Part shown: positions 40,025 through 45,092 of the stretch, one piece after another | Layout of the letters: every line of letters starts with the position of its first letter | Position numbering within the stretch: position 1 is the first letter of the stretch | Assembly: GCA_028686735.1 (NCBI GenBank) | Contig: JAQUBO010000010.1 | Coordinates: 1-45,092, forward strand | Source of the DNA: Bacteroidales bacterium | GTDB lineage: Bacteria; Bacteroidota; Bacteroidia; Bacteroidales; ML635J-15 | Length of the DNA: 45,092 nucleotides | Reading direction: 5' to 3' | Translations under genes and position numbers: made by a program | Notes under the pieces: generated by a model | The model's input: the letters and a program-made list of their open reading frames with translations, nothing else | Databases searched by the model: none | What the model was told of the DNA's origin: nothing

Positions 40025-40228
40025 TTTTTTTTTGTTTTTTTTAACTCTATATTTAACATCCATCCTTAACAACCTCACTATCAGACCCCTAATCACAAAA
40101 CATCAAACAACTATAATAAACAAAATACAATTATTTTTTTTATATGCTAATAATTTCATTGAGAAAACTCAATAACATAAAGCAACGCACAACAGCATGC
40201 GATTAGCTTAATAAAAAAAACATCTTAA

Positions 40229-40236
40229 TAATTTTG
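40229..40236 (+). promoter_or_regulatory. -7 element for the MerR operon
   Basis: TAATTTTG matches TAnnTTTG, 46 nt before ATG 40282. The stretch 40025-40228 otherwise shows nothing beyond AT-rich sequence. Confidence 0.45.
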
Positions 40237-40281
40237 TATTCTAATTTTTTTTAATGATTTTTGAATAAAATTATTTCAATC

Positions 40282-40617
40282 ATGCAAAAAAAGGATAATA
40301 AATCTGTGAAGCTTTTTTATTCAATTGGAGAAGTCGCTTCAATGTTTAATGTAAACACTTCGCTAATTAGATATTGGGAAACTGAATTTGACATTATCAA
40401 ACCAAAGAAGAACAAAAAAGGGAATAGGCTTTTCACAAACAAGGACATTGAGAATTTCCATCTTATTTGGCATTTAGTCAAAGAAAGGGGAATGACTTTA
40501 AACGGAGCAAAAAAGAAACTAAAAGACAATCGACACGATACCGAAAATAATTTCGAATTAATAAAAAGACTCAAAGAAGTAAAATCGATGTTAAATGAAA
40601 TAAAAAATGAACTCTAA
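40282..40617 (+). CDS. MerR-family transcriptional regulator
   Basis: 111 residues from ATG 40282; an in-frame TTG at 40261 is a weaker start. The MerR DNA-binding domain is clear: FYSIGEVASMFNVNTSLIRYWETEF followed by the wing KNKKGNRLFTNKDIENFHLIWHLVKERGMTLNGAKK. There is only a short C-terminal coiled segment and no effector domain or Cys metal site, so it is one of the small general MerR proteins of Bacteroidota. It leads a three-gene run; the Nif3-like gene begins 7 nt later. Confidence 0.92.
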   Translation: MQKKDNKSVKLFYSIGEVASMFNVNTSLIRYWETEFDIIKPKKNKKGNRLFTNKDIENFHLIWHLVKERGMTLNGAKKKLKDNRHDTENNFELIKRLKEVKSMLNEIKNEL

Positions 40618-40624
40618 ATAAAAC

Positions 40625-41719
40625 ATGAAAGTAAAAGAAATAATTTCAGCACTAGAAGAATTTGCACCACCACAACTACAAGAAGACTACGATAATACTG
40701 GATTAAACATTGGAAACCCAAATTCCGTAATTACGGGAGTTTTGCTTTGTATCGACATAATCGAAGAGGTTATTGATGAAGCCATAAAAAGTGGTTGCAA
40801 CATGATTGTTTCACATCACCCATTAATATTTGGGAAGCTAAAAAAAATCACAGGGAGCAATTATATTGAAAAGTGCATCATCAAAGCTATAAAAAATGAC
40901 ATCTCCATCTATTGTGGACACACAAGTTTTGACTCTGTTGACAAAGGCGTAAGCTATACAATATGTGAAAAACTGGAATTACAGAACCTCAAAATTTTAT
41001 CGCCCAAAAAAGATTTTTTAAAAAAGATATCTGTTTACATACCAGAAAAGCATGTCGAAAAAGTTCGTCTTGCAATGTTTAAGGCCGGAGCAGGTTCCAT
41101 TGGGAATTACAGCTCTTGCAGTTTTAATGTTTCAGGAACAGGAAGTTTTAAAGCAGGAACAAACACAAATCCATACATAGGCAAAAAGGGGCAAATTCAT
41201 TACGAACCTGAAATTAAGTCAGAAATGGTATTCCCAGCCCACCTTGAATCAAAGATTATTAGTGCAATGCTATCTACACACCCTTATGAAGAAGTGGCAT
41301 ACGAAATCTTTTCTATTGATAATGAATGGAATAAAGCCGGATTAGGAATGACTGGTGAGCCAATAATGCCACTTGAGGAAAAAGAACTTTTAAAAATTTT
41401 AAAAGAAAAATTTAATGTCGAGAATATCAGGCATAGTAAATTATTAGGCACAAAAATAAATAAAATTGCTGTATGTGGAGGTAGTGGGGCAGACTTTATT
41501 AAGACCGCCATCAATTCAGGAGCACAAGTTTTTATAAGTGGAGATATAAAATATCACGACTATTTTTTAACAGAAAATAAGATACTTATTATTGATATAG
41601 GACATTTTGAAAGCGAACAATTCACAAAAGAAATCTTTTATGATATTATTACGAAAAAAAAGCCTAACTTTGCAGTCCGTTTTTCAAAAATTAATACGAA
41701 TCCGATAAAAAATTATTGA
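40625..41719 (+). CDS. Nif3-like dinuclear metal-centre protein (YbgI/YqfO family)
   Basis: 364 residues, the long form of the family. The N-terminal Nif3 half has YDNTGLNIG and the metal-site MIVSHHPLIFGKLKKI (His about 65-66), then CGHTSFDSVDKG. A CutA/PII-like insert spans about 135-235 (KKISVYIPEKHVEKVRLAMFKAGAG to HPYEEVAYEIF). The C-terminal half completes the metal site with ISGDIKYHDY and DIGHFESE. Proposed to act as a metal-dependent hydrolase (older name GTP cyclohydrolase 1 type 2 homologue); the physiological substrate is not established. Adjacent to the zinc-ribbon gene, as is common in this phylum. Confidence 0.93.
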   Translation: MKVKEIISALEEFAPPQLQEDYDNTGLNIGNPNSVITGVLLCIDIIEEVIDEAIKSGCNMIVSHHPLIFGKLKKITGSNYIEKCIIKAIKNDISIYCGHTSFDSVDKGVSYTICEKLELQNLKILSPKKDFLKKISVYIPEKHVEKVRLAMFKAGAGSIGNYSSCSFNVSGTGSFKAGTNTNPYIGKKGQIHYEPEIKSEMVFPAHLESKIISAMLSTHPYEEVAYEIFSIDNEWNKAGLGMTGEPIMPLEEKELLKILKEKFNVENIRHSKLLGTKINKIAVCGGSGADFIKTAINSGAQVFISGDIKYHDYFLTENKILIIDIGHFESEQFTKEIFYDIITKKKPNFAVRFSKINTNPIKNY

Positions 41720-41720
41720 G

Positions 41721-42482
41721 ATGGCAAAAAAAGAAACAAAAACAGAATCTGTAACACAGAGTATTAAAGAAAGATTACAAAACATTTATAAGCTTCAACT
41801 GATTGATTCGGAAATAGACAGAATCAAAATTATGAGAGGAGAATTACCGTTAGAGGTTAGAGACTTAGAAGATGAGATTGAAGGACTCGAAACAAGAATT
41901 AAAAATCTTGAAAGTGAAGTTGAAAATTCTAAATCTCAAATTGCTGAACGTGAAAATGGCAAAAAAGAAGCCGAAGCTCTCATAGCAAGATATACAGAAC
42001 AACAGAATAATGTTCGAAACAATCGTGAATACGACGCACTAACAAAAGAAGTTGAATTTCAAAACCTTGAAATTGAACTCTGCGATAAAAAAATTAGAGA
42101 ACACACCGAAGATATTGAAACTAAAAGTTCTTTAATTAGTGAATCAAAAATAAAATTTGATGAAAGATATAAAGACTTAGAAGTCAAAAAATCTGAACTC
42201 AACAAAATTATCGCAGAAACACAAAAAGAAGAAGAAAAACTAAATAAAGAACGTGAAATAATTGCAACTAAAACAGAACCTAGACTTCTGTACGCATATA
42301 GCAGAATAAGAAACAATGTTCTTAACAAAATGGCTGTTGTTACAATTGAACGTGATGCCTGCGGTGGTTGTTTTAACAAAATCCCACCCCAAAGACAACT
42401 TGACATAAAATCTAGTAGAAAAATTATTCCTTGCGAATATTGTGGCAGAATTTTAGTTGACCCAGAAATACTAGAAAATTAA
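41721..42482 (+). CDS. Coiled-coil C4-type zinc-ribbon protein (CT398-like)
   Basis: 253 residues. A long charged coiled coil occupies about 15-190. The C-terminal zinc ribbon is CGGC (near 213) and CEYCGRIL (near 239), giving four Cys ligands. Homologues pair with Nif3-like proteins across bacteria and are annotated as putative nucleic-acid-binding proteins. It begins 1 nt after the Nif3-like stop, so translation is probably coupled, and a terminator follows. Confidence 0.92.
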   Translation: MAKKETKTESVTQSIKERLQNIYKLQLIDSEIDRIKIMRGELPLEVRDLEDEIEGLETRIKNLESEVENSKSQIAERENGKKEAEALIARYTEQQNNVRNNREYDALTKEVEFQNLEIELCDKKIREHTEDIETKSSLISESKIKFDERYKDLEVKKSELNKIIAETQKEEEKLNKEREIIATKTEPRLLYAYSRIRNNVLNKMAVVTIERDACGGCFNKIPPQRQLDIKSSRKIIPCEYCGRILVDPEILEN

Positions 42483-42498
42483 TTGTAAAAAGAAAAAG

Positions 42499-42532
42499 AA
42501 AAAAGATTGTTAACATTTAGCAATCTTTTTTT
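42499..42532 (+). terminator. Terminator of the MerR operon
   Basis: AAAAGATTG (42501-42509) pairs with CAATCTTTT (42521-42529) around an 11-nt loop, followed by T-rich sequence. Confidence 0.8.
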
Positions 42533-42579
42533 GTTCCTAAATAATTACAATATTATAATTATTATATAATAATATTTAC

Positions 42580-42587
42580 TAAATTTG
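42580..42587 (+). promoter_or_regulatory. -7 element for the last secreted protein
   Basis: TAAATTTG matches TAnnTTTG, 52 nt before ATG 42640. The upstream sequence is nearly all A/T, with no TTG at the usual position. Confidence 0.45.
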
Positions 42588-42639
42588 TAATTCACAAAAA
42601 ATAAAAATTATATATTTTATAAACTAAATTTATTGCACT

Positions 42640-45092
42640 ATGAAAAAATTAACCTTACTTTTAATGACAATTTTTGCCATCACAGCACTAATTGCTCAAG
42701 AAGTCCCCACAGGTTGGACTACAGTATCATCAGATATTACAGTAGCAAAAGAAACTACAGATATTACAGATGGAACATTTGCAGTTGCTGCCACATGGAC
42801 TTCGACTTCGACTCAAAAATTCTTCTCCAGCGATTTTGCTGTTACCGAAGGATCTAATTTTCAAATTACATTAGATGTTTTAGACAACACTAACGCTGGT
42901 AGATGCCGATTTGGCATTGGTTGGAATGGTGAAGGTATTGACTGGAACACCAACGCTAGTGAGTACAGTGTTGACGGTGCTGCCTTTCAAGAACTAACTT
43001 TTAGTGGTACTGTTCCCACTGGAACAACTACTGCTTATATCGACATTAGATTTTATGACGAATCTGCTGGATGGGAATCTAATGGTAATCAAGCAACAAA
43101 CATAATAGACAATGTTGTTGTAAGCCTTGATGGAGGAGCAAATATTATCGCTAATGGGAGTTTTGAAGAATGGAGTATCCCAGTAACACTTAATATTACT
43201 GCACCAACAAGCTACGAAACTGTTAATGAAGACAATGTGGATTTAGTTTTCACAACAAGCAATTTTGAACTTGGTGTTGAGGGCAGCTTAGAATATGTTC
43301 TTAACAGTGGTACAGCTCAATACACAACTACAAGTCCTGTAAATGTTGCAACTCTAGTTGAAGGAGAAAATACTATTACAATGCAACTTGTTGATATGTC
43401 AAACAATCCATTGGACCCTGCTGTTACCGCTATTAGAACTGTTACTTACGAAATTCCTAGTACAGAACCAGCTTTAACCATCGACGCACCAACAAACGGC
43501 ACAACAGTTTACGGCAATGATGTAGATATTGCATTTACAGTCGAAAACTTTGTCCCAGGCACTGATGGGAAAATTGCTTATACACTTGACGGTGGCTCAG
43601 CAATTTATCATACAACTACAAGCGACATTGCCTTAACCGGATTATCATATGCAGAGCACACTATGACTTTCGAATTAGTAGATATGTCTAACGCCTCTAT
43701 TACCCCAGCAGTTACTGCAAACTTAACATTTACTTGTGCCGAAGCTTTGCCAGGTGGAATGGAAACTTTCGAGTTAAGTGATATAGGTAGCAGTTACTCT
43801 GACGGTTCATTTGTTGGAGATGATGACATTACTTGGACCTACGTCCACTCTAGAGATGTAGATATATTTCCAATAAACAATAAAGGGCACATGCTTCGTC
43901 GTGCATCTGACAGCAAATTAGTTTCTCAAACTATCTCTGGAGGAATTGCAAGTTTTCAAGTAAGTATGCGTAAAGCGTTTACAGGAGCCTCTACACGCCA
44001 ATTAGAGCTTTATATTAACGATATGCTTATAGCAACTTCTGACGAATTTGGTAGTGGCACAGGTGAAGACCCAACCGTTCATACTTTTTATGTACCAGAA
44101 ATTAATGTCCCTGGCGATTTTACAATTATGATTAAACCAGCTGGCACATCATCTTATAATGCTCAAGTAGTTATTGACGATATTATTTGGACAGGATTTT
44201 CATCTACCGAACCTTTTCTGTCAATTACAAGCCCAGCAAATGGTGAAGAAATAATGAATGCTGATGTAAATATTGCTTTTGCTGTCCAAAACTTTAATCT
44301 TGGTACAGATGGTAAAGTAAAATATACTGTCGATGGTGGAACAAGTTTATTTACAACATCATCACCAATAACTCTTTCTGGTTTAAGCAATGGTTCGCAC
44401 ACAGCAGTTTTAGAACTTGTTGATATGTCTGAAGCTTCATTAACACCAGCTATTACCAAACAAGTTACTTTCACAGTAAATCTTGATGGTCCTTCTTTTA
44501 CAAGTATTTCTGATATTCAAAACGGTGCAACAGGAGATGTTTGGGTTAAAGGTATTGTTTCTGCTAGTTTCAACTCCTCACAACACGGTGAAGGATATTA
44601 TCTCCAGCAAGGTGGAGGTGCATGGAATGGTATTTATGTTGAAGACTTAACAAACTCACCAACAATTGGAGACTCTGTTATGATTGCAGGTACTATAAAC
44701 GAATCCTATGATTTAACACAAATCGAAAACATTACATCATATACTGTAACTGCTATTGACGGTATTGTTGCTCCACCAGCTGAAATATCAACAGCTGATG
44801 CAAATACAGAACCATACGAATCTGTTCTGGTAAAAGTTACTAACGCTACTTGTGATACAACTAAAAATCAGTACGGCGAATGGTATGTAAATGATGGATC
44901 TGCACCGCTAATGTGTAAAGACAATGGTACTGGAGCGTATCCTTTTACTCCAAGTCTTGGTGCAACTTATAATATCATTGGAGTATTGTATTATTCTTAT
45001 GGTAATACTTCGCTTCACTATAGAATGGAGTCAGATATTACCATTGCAAACAGTATTGATAGTGAATTTGCAAATGCAGTAAGCGTATATCC
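42640..45092 (+). CDS. Large secreted repeat protein with OB-fold-like domain (3' end outside window)
   Basis: At least 817 codons, open at the right edge. Signal peptide MKKLTLLLMTIFAITALIAQ. A carbohydrate-binding-like domain (about 22-175; FNFGSFEEW-type end ANGSFEEW) comes first. Three similar 85-residue modules follow at about 183, 278 and 525 (I.APTNG..V...DV.I.F.V.NF..G.DGK..YT.DGG, then ELVDMS...TPA.T). Between the second and third lies a jelly-roll domain (METFELSDIGSSYSDGSF to VVIDDIIWTG). From about 620 an OB-fold-like region (ISDIQNGATGDVWVKGIVSAS, YYLQQGGGAWNGIYVED) resembles the DUF5689/YhcR-type domain that often precedes nuclease or sorting domains in secreted Bacteroidota proteins. 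A T9SS sorting domain is expected beyond the edge. Confidence 0.85.
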   Translation, partial: MKKLTLLLMTIFAITALIAQEVPTGWTTVSSDITVAKETTDITDGTFAVAATWTSTSTQKFFSSDFAVTEGSNFQITLDVLDNTNAGRCRFGIGWNGEGIDWNTNASEYSVDGAAFQELTFSGTVPTGTTTAYIDIRFYDESAGWESNGNQATNIIDNVVVSLDGGANIIANGSFEEWSIPVTLNITAPTSYETVNEDNVDLVFTTSNFELGVEGSLEYVLNSGTAQYTTTSPVNVATLVEGENTITMQLVDMSNNPLDPAVTAIRTVTYEIPSTEPALTIDAPTNGTTVYGNDVDIAFTVENFVPGTDGKIAYTLDGGSAIYHTTTSDIALTGLSYAEHTMTFELVDMSNASITPAVTANLTFTCAEALPGGMETFELSDIGSSYSDGSFVGDDDITWTYVHSRDVDIFPINNKGHMLRRASDSKLVSQTISGGIASFQVSMRKAFTGASTRQLELYINDMLIATSDEFGSGTGEDPTVHTFYVPEINVPGDFTIMIKPAGTSSYNAQVVIDDIIWTGFSSTEPFLSITSPANGEEIMNADVNIAFAVQNFNLGTDGKVKYTVDGGTSLFTTSSPITLSGLSNGSHTAVLELVDMSEASLTPAITKQVTFTVNLDGPSFTSISDIQNGATGDVWVKGIVSASFNSSQHGEGYYLQQGGGAWNGIYVEDLTNSPTIGDSVMIAGTINESYDLTQIENITSYTVTAIDGIVAPPAEISTADANTEPYESVLVKVTNATCDTTKNQYGEWYVNDGSAPLMCKDNGTGAYPFTPSLGATYNIIGVLYYSYGNTSLHYRMESDITIANSIDSEFANAVSVY

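Overview
The window is a piece of an AT-rich chromosome from a member of the Bacteroidota, most likely an uncultured Bacteroidales/Marinilabiliales- or Flavobacteria-like lineage. The support is: at least five secreted proteins ending in type IX secretion (T9SS) type A sorting domains; promoters of the Bacteroidota form (TTG/TTTG, about 20 nt, TAnnTTTG); no Shine-Dalgarno signals; and typical phylum families (DUF1015, DUF3078, PadR-PspC pair, SprB/CHU_C-like Ig modules). No rRNA, CRISPR, phage or plasmid replication gene is present.

Layout. 1-10877 is housekeeping: the end of an unrecognised gene, a DUF1015 protein, a membrane glycosyltransferase, RecQ (minus), a KpsF/GutQ arabinose-5-phosphate isomerase, a ClC transporter with CBS domains (minus), a patatin-like phospholipase, an NfeD-like membrane protein (minus) and a BadF/BadG-type sugar kinase. 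10878-11713 is gene-free but rich in inverted repeats. 11714-23584 is a compact plus-strand run of four secreted proteins: a 146-aa protein, a 2555-aa beta-helix/Ig-array protein, a beta-propeller-like PKD protein and a fibronectin-like repeat protein. UvrB (minus) converges on it. 25774-32508 is a tandem pair of large secreted papain-like (C1A) peptidase homologues with a calcium-loop insertion inside the catalytic domain.

32509-32879 carries a nested palindromic element. It is followed by LigA and a PadR regulator with a PspC-domain membrane protein, whose promoter carries two AGTACT palindromes. 36939-37966 holds two copies of a MITE-like element in opposite orientation, each bounded by about 16-bp inverted ends and flanked by 6-bp direct repeats. 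Between them lie a possible 60-aa gene with its own promoter and a heptamer array. 37967-39981 (minus) contains a tRNA-Gly/tRNA-Leu pair, an MscS channel and a DUF3078 outer-membrane protein. 40282-42482 is a MerR / Nif3-like / zinc-ribbon operon. From 42640 a further large secreted repeat protein runs off the end.

The secreted proteins would be exported by Sec and then moved across the outer membrane by a T9SS encoded elsewhere. The most interesting non-genic signals are the MITE-like pair, which differ by discrete palindromic modules, and the PadR promoter architecture. Identifications rest on motif reading alone; no searches were run.
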